Below the pieces are notes generated by a model. It was not told where the DNA came from. It saw only the letters and a program-made list of their open reading frames with translations, and searched no databases. A stretch of 64,000 nucleotides of DNA from Artemia franciscana (Eukaryota; Arthropoda; Branchiopoda; Anostraca; Artemiidae), in NCBI RefSeq assembly GCF_032884065.1, contig NW_027062917.1:1-64000 (forward strand). The letters run 5' to 3'. A program made the position numbers and the translations under genes. Every line of letters starts with the position of its first letter. Position 1 is the stretch's first letter. This document shows positions 46,501-56,945 of this stretch, piece after piece.

Positions 46501-48161
46501 ATTAAACAAAAAAACAAGTTCTCTTAAATGAAAGTAAGGAGCGACATTAAAACTTAAAACGAACAGAAATTACTCCGTATATGAAAGGGGTTTTTCCTCC
46601 TCAACGCCCCGCTCTTTACGCTAAAGTTTGACTCTTTCTCTTAACTCTACATTTTAAAACAGGTAAAAACTTTAGCGTAAAGAGCGGGGCGTTGAAGAGG
46701 AAAAATCCCTTTCATATACGGAGTAATTTCTGTTCGTTTTAAGTTTTAATGTCGCTCCTTACTTTCATTTAATAAACTTGTTTTTTTTGTTTAATTTCTG
46801 GACGTTTTGAATTAATGCATGTTTTCATCTTGGCTCTAAGCACATAAATAATTAAAACGAAATTTGCATAGTAATTTTTTTTTGGCTAAATGGCTTTTTT
46901 CATAGTTTTAATCGGAAAATTTTGAAAAAAAGGAGCGAGGGAGGAGGCCTAGTTGCCCTCCAATTTTTTGATTACTTAAAAAGGTAACTATAACTTTTGA
47001 TTTTTTATGAACGTTTTCATAAGTAAAAAATATACGTAACTTACAACTTCTATATTCGTATGTTTTTATTGCGTATATGAGGGGGCTCACCCCTCTTTGA
47101 TACCTCGCTCTTTGCACTAAAGCTTAAATTTTGTCCCAATTCCTTAAGAATGACCCCTGAATCACAAAGGCCGTAGAATAAATAGTTGAAATTACTAAAA
47201 GTACTTAAGCGTAAAGACCGGTATTACGAGGAGGTAAACCCCTCATATCCGTAATAATTTCTGTTCGTTTTCAGTTTTAGTGCTGCTCCTCAGTTTCAGT
47301 AGAAAAATTTTTCGTATTTATTTTTCATTATTTTCTTAAATAATGCTGGAAAATCCTGCGCCCCCTCCATTGAAAGTCTCTTCCCCCATGAGAAGTTCCT
47401 CCATGGAAAGATCATCCCACGTAACCCCCCCCCCCCTCAACTCTCCCCCCCCCCCAAAACAAAAAAAATCCCCCTCAAAACGTCTGTACACTTCCCAGGA
47501 ACCATTACTTTATGTAAACACAGGTTAAAGTTTGTAACTTGCAGCCCCTCCCACGGGAACTGCGGGGGAGTAAGTCGTCCCCAAAGACATAGTTATTAGG
47601 TTTTTCGACTAATGGTGAATAAAATGGCTATTTCAGAATTTTGATCCTGTGACTTTGGGGGGAAATGAGCGTGGGAGGGGGCCTAGGTGCCCTCCAATTT
47701 TTTGGTCACTTAAAAAGTGCACTAGAACTTTTAATTTCCGTTAGAATGAGCCCTTCCGCGACATTCTAGGACCACTGAGTCGATACGATCACCCCAAATA
47801 AACACGCATTCGTGATTTGTCTTCTGGCAAAAAATGCGCAATTCCACATTTTTGTAGATGGGGGCTTGAAACTTCTACAATAAGGTTCTCTGATACGCTG
47901 AATCTGATGGTTTGATTTTCTTTAAGATCGTATGACTTTTAGAGGGTGTTTCCCCCTATTTTCAAAAATGAGGCAAATTTTCTCAGGCTAGTAACTTTTG
48001 ATGGGTTAGACTTGATGTAACTTATATATTTAAAATCAGCAAAAAAATCCGATTCTTTTGATGTATATATTGGTATCAAAAATTCCATTTTTTAGAGTTT
48101 TGGTTACTATTGAGCCGGGCTGGTCCTTACCACGGTTTGTTACCACAAACTGTTTGATATA
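46501..48161 (+). repeat. Full uninterrupted family B unit (reference copy)
   Basis: Runs from the outer terminus attaaacaaa (46501) to the inner terminus aaactgtttgatata (about 48161), 1.66 kb. Internal landmarks in order: outer foldback of about 240 bp (46525-46765) with 'agagcggggcgttga'; 'aattaatgcatg'; 'ggcctagttgccctccaat'; second foldback (about 47065-47260); 'cctgcgccccctccattg' with C runs; 'cagcccctcccacgggaact'; 'taggtgccctccaa'; 'gatacgctgaatctgatgg'; 'tttccccctattttc'. No long ORF. Confidence 0.8.
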
Positions 48162-48319
48162 CTGGTCTCAACTCTTGGCTATTTTGTATTTGTTCCTAGA
48201 TCTCTGTTGTTGTTTTTTACTCAGCTAATCATGAATATCCTTGGTCAAGCAAAGAAAGGTTTTTGGCTTCCTCCTGTAAGATACAGTGGTGTTGTTACCT
48301 TGGATTTGGGAAAATTTAA

Positions 48320-48406
<87 letters not shown>

Positions 48407-48780
48407 GACCACTGTAAAATGTCTCTCCAGCTAACCATTTTGAGTTCCTTTCTAATAGATTTGTAACACGTTAAGACCCCTTTACATATTTATTAGTTAC
48501 AGTCTGTAGAAAAAGTTGTATTTCAACAGATGTCTGTTTGCTCTTCCCAATTTTTTTTCCTAAAGGGAAAAAATTAAAATTTCCTAATTAAAAATTCCTA
48601 AAAAATTAGGAATTTTTTCCTAAAGTTCCGGACATTTGAGGAAAGCAAGGTCTAATAAAGTTAGGTTTAGGAAGATTTTATATCTAGCTGTTTTCTCAAC
48701 AAGTTGATATTGAGAGTAGTCATGTTTACAATCAACTGTAAAATTGGAAGGCTGTTTATTTGAATGCTTTTTATTTTCAG
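48162..48780. other. Flank or upstream intron of the TFIIB-like gene; 82-bp poly-T
   Basis: A pure T run occupies 48322-48403. A short ATG-led frame at 48231-48275 ends at a donor-like gtaaga, but its phase does not fit the next exon. The gene's start exon was not located. Confidence 0.5.
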
Positions 48781-48892
48781 GTTTTTCAGGCTTCTCTATT
48801 GGTTGTCCAGACCATCAAGGACAATGTTTAATTGAAGATGGAGTAGCTGGAGATCTAATATGTCAGATGTGTGGCATAGTGGTGCTTCCTAG
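48781..48892 (+). CDS. TFIIB-like zinc-ribbon gene, first visible exon
   Basis: The acceptor ttttcag ends at 48780 and the donor GT is at 48893. In the only open frame the exon reads FSGFSIGCPDHQGQCLIEDG, VAGDLICQMCGIVV and LPR(split). C-x2-H-x15-C-x2-C is exactly the spacing of the TFIIB N-terminal zinc ribbon, and the surrounding residues (CP.H....L.ED..AGD.IC..CG.VV) match it. In TFIIB this ribbon docks on RNA polymerase II. A second in-frame acceptor at 48789, nine bases on, is a possible NAGNAG-like alternative. The start codon lies upstream and was not found; a tandem-unit element begins only 17 bp after the donor. Confidence 0.85.
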
Positions 48893-48909
48893 GTTTGTTG
48901 CTTTTTATT

Positions 48910-50849
48910 GCACTTGGTATTAACCAAGTGACATATAGCCATTGCAAATTCTGTCGGTCTGTTCTGGTTTTGCTACTTTAGACACTTCCAGGTAAGCTAG
49001 GATGATGAAATTTGGCAGGCGTATCAGGAACCGGACCAGATTAAATTAGAAATAATCGTTTTTCCGGTTTGACCATCTGGGAAGAATGGGGGGCCAGTTA
49101 ATTTGGAAAAAATGAAGTATTTTTAACTTACAAACGGGTGATGGGATGTTTGGAAGGATGTCGTGTCTCAGAGCTCTTATTTTAAATCCCGACCAGATCT
49201 GGTGACATTGGGGGGAGTTGGAGGGGGAACCTAAAATCTTGGAAAATGCTTAGAGTGGAGGGATTGGGATGAAATTTGATGTTTGGAAGGATATCATGTA
49301 TCAGAGCTTTATTTCAAATCCTGACCGGATCTGGTAATGAGCAAGATGGGGGGGGGGGCTGAACCTAAAATCTTGGACAATCTTTAGAGTGGAGGGATCG
49401 GGATGAAACTTGGTGGGAAAAGTAAGCACAAGTCCTAGATACGGGATTGACAACCGGAATGGATCTGCCCTCTTTGGGGGAGTTGCGCGGGGGGGGGGGG
49501 GGGTAATTCTAATAAATTAGAAAAAATGAGAAATTTTTTAATTACGAAAGAGTGATCGTATCTTAATGAAATTTCATATTTAGAAGGACCTTGAAACTTA
49601 GATCTCTTGTTTTAAATCCCGACCGGATCCAGTGTCATTAGGGGGGGGGGGGGGGGAAATCTTGGAAAACGCTTAAAGCGGGAGATCAGGATGAAACTTG
49701 GTGGAAAGAATAAGCACAAGTCCAAGATAGGTGACTGTCTTAACTGGACCTGATCCGCTCTCTTTGGTGGAGTTTGGGGGGGGGGAGTAATTTGGAAAAA
49801 AAAAACAGAAAAAATGAGGTATTTGTAACTTACGAATGGGTAATCACATCTTAATGAAATTTGATATCTAGAAGGTTCTTGTGTTTTAGAATTCTCATTT
49901 TAAATCCCGACCAGATCCGGTGACGTTGGAGGGGGAAACCGGAATTCTTGGAAAACGTGAAAATCAAGGTATCTTACAAATGGTTGATCAGATCTTAATG
50001 AAATTTGATATATAGAAGAATCTTATATCTCAGATGCTCCATTTTCAATTCGAATCGGATCTGGGGACATTGGGGGTTGTAGGGGGGAAACGGAAATCAT
50101 GGAAAACGCTTAGAGTGGAGAGATTTGGATGAAACTTGATGGGAAGAATAAGCAAAAGCTATAGATACGAGATTGACATAATTGGTACACATCCGTTCTC
50201 TTTGGGGAAGCTGGGGATGGTTAATTTGGAAAAATTAGAATAACTGAGGTATTTTTAACTTAAGAATAGGTGACCGGATCTTAATGAAATTTGATATTTA
50301 GAAGGAACTCATGTCTCAGAGCTCTTATTTCAAACCCGACCAGATCTGTTGACATTTGGGAGAGTTGCAGGAGGAAACCGGAAATCTCGGAAAACGCTCA
50401 TAAATGTTGTAGATACGTGATTGACGTAACCGGACTGGATCTGCTGTCTTTTGGGGAGTTAGGTGGTGGGGTTCAGTGCTTTGGTGAGTTTGGTGCTTCT
50501 GGACGTGCTAGGACGATGAAAATTGGTAGGCATGTCAGGGAGCTGTACAAATTGACTTGATAAAGTCATTTTCCCCGATTCAACCATCTGGGGGGCTGAA
50601 GGTTGAGAAAAAATTAGAAAAATTGAAGTATTTTTAACTTACGAGTGGGTGAGCGGATCTTAATGAATTTTTATATTTAGAAGGACCTCTTGACTCAGAG
50701 CTCTTATTTTAAATCTCGACCGGCATTAAGCCTCTGATTTTCCTTTTAAAGCAACTTCTTGATTCTTAGAATTTCGCTAGAGCTCATACCATATGAGCTC
50801 TTGGCTCTTCTGACCTCGTCAAAAGTGCTGTATGAGCTCTTAGCTCTTG
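48910..50849 (+). mobile_element. Non-coding tandem-unit element, copy 3
   Basis: Same head (gcacttggtattaaccaagt, containing the inverted repeat CACTTGGTattaACCAAGTG), internal units and tail (ending gagctcttagctcttg at 50849) as the copies at 8241 and 15176 (inverted). About five to six units of uneven length, several with G runs of up to about 16. It lies in the first visible intron of the TFIIB-like gene. Confidence 0.7.
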
Positions 50850-51099
50850 TTCTCTTATCAAGACAGCTGAATATGCTTTAAACCATAAGTTGCTAGTCTT
50901 GGGTCAGTGCTGTTTAGACTGTTTCACAGTAACTTATAATAATATAAATTGGCTTTAGGTTCACAAAAAATGCCATCTTTTGTTTTGTGTTTCTTGGCTT
51001 TTTCAAATGTAGTACTTAGGCAAAATGGGTGATCGGGAAAATGTGTATTGGGAAGTTCGGGGGAAATTTCAAGAACTACTAAATGCTAGAACGAGTTTT

Positions 51100-53625
51100 T
51101 TTTAAACTAGCCACTGGCACCCAGTCTTAAAATTTATCCATACCCTTTGGGGTGATTGTGGTGATTCAAAAGTTGAGCAAAACCCACTAATTCAAGTCCT
51201 TGCTGATAATTTTCTGTACCAAACAGTAACTGTGCCCACAAGAATGCGTCCGGGACAAAATCCTTCAACACTCGATCTAGTCATAACCAATGACCCAGAA
51301 AAGGTCATCGGGACACAGACTCTCAGTCCGATTGGCTCAAGTGACCACATGCCAGTCCTTTCATCTATACAACTCAACTCCAAACCATCAAAATATACTA
51401 AGCAATCCTTTACTAATTACAAGATGATGGTGGAAGAGCTGATAGATGCCAATCTGGAAACTCTGATCTCAGATGATGTGGAAGCTTCATGGCTAATCCT
51501 AAAAAATAACCTACTAGAGAGCCTAGCCAAACATACCAGCATGACATGGAAAAAGAAACCAAAAACTCTACCTTTCCTCAACCCAAAAATCAAAAAACAA
51601 TGCAATAGGAAGAAAAAACTTTGGGAGAAGTTCGTGAAACAAAAAACAACAACAGTATACAAGAAGTACAAAATCGCCAGGAACCTCCTCAGAAAAGAAA
51701 CGCGGAAACTCTCTGTAAACTACGAAGAACATCTGGCCAGAAATGTCAAGGAAAACCTAAGTTATTCTGGAAACATATCTCCCTACGTAAACCAGGCAGA
51801 CACTCAGTACCGGACCTAGAGAATAACAGCTCAGTCTCTTCCTGTGCCTTCGAAAAAGCTAATATTCTGAATAAGCAGTTTGCCTCCGTGTTTTCTAAGG
51901 ATGACCTCCAATCAGCCCTCCCACCAGCAGAACAGGCTCACACTCCCTTCCCAATGTTACACTCACCGATCACAGTCGAAGAAGTAACCAAACAGCTTAA
52001 GGAGTTTGATGCCAACAAATCGACTGGACATGATTGTCTGAGTCCACGACTGCTGAAGGAACAAAGTCCTGCTATTTCAGCGCCCCTGGTAAAATTATTT
52101 AACTTGTCGCTAACACAAGGGAAGCTTCCAAGGGATTGGAAGAAGGCAATAGTCATCCCAATTCATAAGAAGGGTAGCAAAACTTCGGCAGCAAACTATA
52201 GACCTATCAGCCTTACCTGTGTGGCATGCAAGGTCATGGAGAGAATTGTGAACAAAAGGAGCATTAACCATCTTGAGGCTAACTCACTCATCAGCAGCAG
52301 CCAGCATAGTTTTCGTTCTAAGAGATTGGTGGATACAAACCTTCTTGAGTCTTACAGTCTTGTAACTGACCTACTAGAAAAAGGAGTACCAGTGGATATA
52401 ATCCTGCTGGATCTAGCCAAAGCTTTCGACAAAGTTTGTCACCACTACCTCATTCACAGGCTATGCACCCTGTCTCTTAGTCCAAAAGTGATCAGTTGGA
52501 TCAAGGACTTTCTTAGGGATAGAACGCAGCAAGTGAAAGTGAACAATGGACCAAACAGTCACGTACTCTGATGAAGTCAAAGTCACCAGCGGGGCCCCCC
52601 AGGGCAGTGTGCTGGGCCCTACCCTGTTCAATATATACGTAAATGAGCTAGCCCTTATCACCAGTAACAAAACCACTCTCTATGCAGATGATTCAAAACT
52701 CATAGGTCCTGCCAATACCCCTTCTGCCCGCCAATCTCTCCAAACTGATCTCAACCACATGTGCTCCTGGGTCAAAAGATGGTTGCTGGAATTCAATGCT
52801 GAAAAATGCAAGGTCATACACTTTGGACACAGCAACCCCCAGCAACAATACCTAATGACCCAAAACCCTGGAAGTCACCACATACTGGAGCATGTTCAGG
52901 AGGAAAGAGACCTTGTTGTTATTGTAGAGTCCCAGTTGAAATTCAGCTCCCACTCACAGAAGATCTCAGCCAATGCTAGCAGAGCCCTAGGTATCATTAA
53001 ACACAGTATTACCAGCAGAAGTAGACATGTAATCACCAAGCTCTACAAGGGACTGGTAAGACTGTGTTTGGAGGTGGGGACCATCCTGGCCACCCCTTTA
53101 TTCAAAAAGGATAAGGTAGTGCTTGAACAAATCCAACGAAGGGCCACTTAGCTGATTGCCGGTATGGAAAACAAGCCCTACAGTGAACGGCTGATGGAAT
53201 TCAATCTCCCCTCTTTAGTCTACAGGCGGAAACGTGGGGATATGATCCAGGCACATAAACTCCTCTCTACCAATCAAGAAAATGAGCTCCTGGAGATTGA
53301 CCCCTCCCGCATAACACGAGGACACCCAAAACAAATCCGCAAACTTCATGCAAGGACTGGAGCAAGATGCAGCTTCTTCTCGAACCGGATTGTGAACCTC
53401 TGGAATAACCTCAAGGAGAACACTGTTTCTGCTGAATCAACAGATGTATTCAAACGCCGTCTGGATGCTGAGTGGAGTGACAAACCATGGAGATTTGACT
53501 GGGATGCACCAGAATCTAATCAACCACGTATGCAACTGTCATCACAAGGAGTGATTCAACAGGATCAAAAGTCCTTATTTCACTCCAAGCTGTTATTTAA
53601 GGTAATTTAAGGTAAGACATGCTGG
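51100..53625 (+). mobile_element. CR1/jockey-like LINE, 5'-truncated within the endonuclease
   Basis: The coding order is: endonuclease C-terminus (PTRMRPGQNPSTLDLVITND; IGSSDHMPVLSSIQ); a basic linker; the RT domain (CAFEKANILNKQFASVFSKD; KSTGHDCLSPRLLKEQSP; LPRDWKKAIVIPIHKKGSKT; SAANYRPISLTCVACKVMER; VDIILLDLAKAFDKVCHHYL; VTSGAPQGSVLGPTLFNIYV; LYADDSKLIGP with intact YADD; WLLEFNAEKCKVIHFGHSNP); and a C-terminal domain (LPSLVYRRKRGDMIQAHKLL; RTGARCSFFSNRIVNLWNNL). It ends with a twofold atttaaggta repeat (53596-53615), like CR1 3' tails. Breaks: a frame change near 51750, a frameshift near 52550 and an in-frame TAG at 53149. Otherwise well preserved, so relatively young. It lies inside the TFIIB-like intron in sense orientation. 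Confidence 0.88.
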
Positions 53626-53814
53626 ATTGTTTCATCTATTTAGAATCAGACTCAGAATTGTGGGAAATGATTGAACTTTACATAACAATTAAATAACAAA
53701 CTGTTGAGAAGAAACATACCTGATTACTGTAGATAATACAACAGTATGCAGTCTTGTGCAGAATGGTGATAGGGTCAATTTAATGTGACTCAATCCACAT
53801 CTTTGCCTCTTTAT

Positions 53815-54150
53815 GTTTCTTTTATGAAGTCAGAGGAAGGGCTTCGGTTGAAGTATTGAAGTAGGAAGCCTTTGTTGCTAGTAAATCAGCAATACCATTG
53901 TATCTGAAACCTTTGTGACTTGGAACCTGTCGAAAACATGTATGATTGCCCTTGTCCTTAATGTTTAGAAGTTGTCTTCTAATATAAGATAAGTCATTAT
54001 CATTTACCATTCTTTTAATCTTTTTGTCCAAAGATATAGCAAATTTGGATTCAGCAAGCTAAAGGATATTTTCAGTCTCAATGGACTCCGCTGATATCGC
54101 CCCCTCGTTCAGCTCGTTGGCGGTCAGAAATATACTAAATTCTTTTTGTA
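53815..54150 (-). pseudogene. RNase H fragment of a LINE
   Basis: The minus strand reads LNEGAISAESIETENIL, LAESKFAISLDKKIKRMVND and NDLSYIRRQLLNIKDKG, then FRQVPSHKGFRYNGIADLLA and TKASYFN. 'VPSHKG..+N..AD.LA..A' is the C-terminal RNase HI block found in I-, R1- or Nimb-like LINEs. It is not part of the CR1-like element next to it, whose clade lacks RNase H. Confidence 0.65.
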
Positions 54151-54696
54151 AGATGCAAAAGATCAAGGTTTTCACTTAGATACCAAATGCCATTCATTGC
54201 AAATAAATATAACCTTGATGATAAAATTCAGATTTATTCATCACAAAAATCTCAGCAGAACCTAAAGAAGCAAATATTAAAGATTGTTTTTTTTTATGTT
54301 TGTTCATTCACCATTGATGATGGAATTTTAAAATTTATGATGTCTCTTATATGCTTTTTTTGTCCCCATGATGAGATGTCCTCCCACGTCCCTCCTGCCC
54401 AGCATTTCTTTTCTTCTTTCCATTCTTTTCTTCGTTTTTTCTTTTGCTATTGTTGTCGTTTTTTAATTTTTTATCAAGCTAATTTCTGTTAATATTAATA
54501 TTATTACAACGGAGTTTTTGTTTCTTCTATGTTATTACGTACATACCCAAACTTACGAGCCCTGCTCTCTATTGGTTTTTTTTTTTTTTTTTTTTAGATC
54601 TATTACTTTGAGATCTGTCGAAATACTTGTGGAAAGTGGAACGACTAAACTGATAACCTGATATTTAGATGCCTCACCTATCTTTCTTTTTTGCAG
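54151..54696. other. TFIIB-like intron, including the source segment of satellite module D
   Basis: 54524-54625 ('ttctatgttattacgtacat', 'cttacgagccctgctctcta', a 20-T run, 'atctattactttgagatctg') occurs inverted in the satellite at about 57473-57570, 60713-60811 and 62498-62590. The remainder is unassigned. Confidence 0.75.
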
Positions 54697-54847
54697 AGCC
54701 ATTGATGTGACAGAAAAACATGAATCAAACAGCAATGAAGGTTGCTCTACTTTTGGTCTTGAGGCAGGTCAGTACAAGGTAAACGAAGTTCTAAGGTGCC
54801 ACGAAAACGCAGAATTGAAAAGGAAAACACAGCTGCAGGAAAGACGA
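54697..54847 (+). CDS. TFIIB-like zinc-ribbon gene, middle exon
   Basis: Acceptor ttttttgcag (AG 54695-54696), donor gtatgtg from 54848. It completes the split Arg and reads AIDVTEKHESNSNEG, CSTFGLEAGQYKVNEVLRCH and ENAELKRKTQLQERR, ending in phase 0. RAIDV.....SN aligns with the residues that directly follow the ribbon in TFIIB ('RVIDVGSEWRTFSND'), supporting the exon join. After about 15 residues similarity to TFIIB ends and the sequence becomes charged, leading into a coiled coil instead of the B-linker and cyclin repeats. The B-reader tryptophan/arginine motif is not kept. Confidence 0.85.
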
Positions 54848-54979
54848 GTATGTGACACGTGTTACTTTTTTTTAATTAACGACAGTCAGCATGTGAATGG
54901 ATTAATTCTTAATAATTGTCATCATTTCCAATGTTGAGTGGGCCCTCCAATCATATAAATTGGTGCCAATAGATTACCC

Positions 54980-55115
54980 TTTAATCAATTAAGTCTTAAA
55001 AAGGGGCACCAGAACTTTCATATACGGAGTAATTTCTGTTTGTTTTAAGTTTTAATGTCGCTCCATACTTTCAGCTAAAAAACTTTTTTTTTTAAATTTA
55101 ATTTATTAAGAAACA
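54980..55115 (-). repeat. Family B outer-end fragment
   Basis: Contains 'tcatatacggagtaatttct', 'gttttaagttttaatgtcgc', 'ttactttca'-like and the poly-T terminus, matching the outer 100 bp of family B. It lies in the last intron of the TFIIB-like gene. Confidence 0.7.
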
Positions 55116-56720
55116 GTTGCATTATCTTCTGACTTGGTCAACAAGCTGTATTTCCTGTTTTCACTTAACAACTGGGAGAAATAAATATTTTTATTTCGTT
55201 TTGGCTTTTAATAATTTCGAGTAGCCTAGTATTTGATTGTTACTCTTCTTCAAAAAATAAATTATTAATATTATATATAACAGGTTAGAATTGCCTTGAA
55301 AACAAGATTACAGCCATAGTCAGAACTTCTGAAAAAAATTGCACATAATAGTGCAAATTTTTGCTCTGTAGCAATTAACAGGAACCCCCCTCTCAGCACA
55401 TGTAACCAAGTGAGAGACGATGACTTCTTCCTCAAGCCCTGTCAACACAGTTGTTTTTCCCACCTTTATATTAAACTTTTTGGTCATTTGGTGAGAAAGA
55501 GTAGGCCTACCCATAGGAATCCCATGTTTCTATGAATCCTTTCTCATTGCTACATTCTTCAGCATAATTCTTCATCGCTTCTTCAGCATAATTGGCATAC
55601 TTTTTTGCATTAATTGGTTTCTTATATGTTCTAGAAATCTGAAATATTGTTTAGATTCAGTTTAAAAAATCCCGTAAATGTTTCCAATTGAATGATTGCC
55701 CTCCATAGTTTTTATGACCATCCTCTATATGAAGTTCCCAGGAAAAAAATAATATGTTGAAGACTTGTGGCCTTTACTACAAGTAATGGTAGTGTATTAC
55801 CTCTGATAGGTTTAGTTCCGAGGATTAAATTGTTTTCAATGATTTTTCTTTCCATTTTTGGTGTCTATAGATGATTTCTTTTGTCCTGTATTTACCCTAC
55901 TAAATTGGGTACTTAAAGATACACAAGGGTAACCGAACATATGTTCAGAGTTACCCTGGAAAAAACAAAATATTTTGGGTATTATTGAACACTACTGTCA
56001 TCTTAAATCTATAGAATAATGAAACGATTTAACCTTAAAACCTATTTCGGCTCCACAGCTATAGAAAATTTTCCGTTTGAAATACCTAATTTAGTTTGTC
56101 GAAGTAAAAAAGAGTAACTTGCTTTTTGACAATTTTGGATAGCTCAACTTTCTTGCGAATAAAAAGCTAACCTGATTGCAAGATTTACGAACTGTTTAAG
56201 ATGAACTCTATCAATAATCTAGTAATATCGAGTAAGTAATATCGAGTAATTCCACTGTTGTTCAAAAGAGAGTGCTCATTCTTTAGTGCTGATTTTGTTC
56301 AAAGTTATAATTAGTGTTCAAAGCTACCCTGTTCTACGGTAATTACTTTTACAAGATATTTTATATGTATATGCAAGATGTTTTGTGCCTTCTGCACCTG
56401 GTTGAGGGGTCTAGAACTTTAGAAAAATGAACCCTCAAACAGAAAAAATAGCATGGCTCTTTTGTCCTGGGCCAGAAGGTAGAAAACGGTGGGTTCTAAA
56501 CCTTATTGAAGCTTAATTAATAAACATAATAGTGGTTAATTAAATCCTTTTAAAAAATAACCTTTACTGGCGTCATGTGTACACAACTAGGGGAATTGTG
56601 GCAGGTAGATTGGTTTGAAGACTCCTCCCTTCATGTAAATTAGTGCCAGTGTGTGTATAATTGTCTTGTATTTGCATTGTTCGCAGTACAAATCAAAACT
56701 GATTTTTGTTTTATTCCCAG
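55116..56720. other. Last intron of the TFIIB-like gene, nothing recognised
   Basis: AT-rich. An open stretch on the minus strand at 55320-55514 (TLSHQMTKKFNIKVGKTTVL, EEEVIVSHLVTCAERG) resembles the N-terminal helix-turn-helix region of pogo-like transposases ('.E..LV..++.....G.P') and may be a small transposase remnant. The rest is unassigned. Confidence 0.45.
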
Positions 56721-56945
56721 ATCAAAGAGCTAGAAGAAGAACTGAAAGTGATCAATAAGAAAATTAAAAAAATTGAATTTGAATTCAAAGTCCATAGACT
56801 AAAAAGTGAGGAAAAGCTTAAGTCAATACACAGATTGTATAGGCTTCAGATGGAGAGGAGAAAAGGGGCTGAGGCACAAAAAGCAGCAGACTTAGAAAAC
56901 CTCTTAGTTAAGCATATTGGGTGTGTTTATCCCAATTTTAGTTAA
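56721..56945 (+). CDS. TFIIB-like zinc-ribbon gene, terminal coding exon (coiled coil)
   Basis: Acceptor tttattcccag (AG 56719-56720); stop TAA at 56943-56945. It joins in phase 0 to the middle exon and encodes IKELEEELKVINKKIKKIEF, EFKVHRLKSEEKLKSIHRLY, RLQMERRKGAEAQKAADLEN and LLVKHIGCVYPNFS. About 60 residues have coiled-coil composition with heptad-like spacing of Leu/Ile/Phe; the end is non-helical. The visible protein (ribbon, short linker, coiled coil) is therefore about 162 residues plus an unseen start. The last 15 codons and the stop are also the first module of the satellite array that follows, so the end of this gene has been copied dozens of times. Function unknown; a regulator that competes for the polymerase II dock is one speculative idea. 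Confidence 0.8.
   Translation: MKELEEELKVINKKIKKIEFEFKVHRLKSEEKLKSIHRLYRLQMERRKGAEAQKAADLENLLVKHIGCVYPNFS

Noticed and set aside
48231-48275. ATG-led segment ending at cctcct/gtaaga as the first exon of the TFIIB-like gene
   Set aside because: It ends in phase 0, whereas the zinc-ribbon exon needs one leftover base; joining them gives an early stop.
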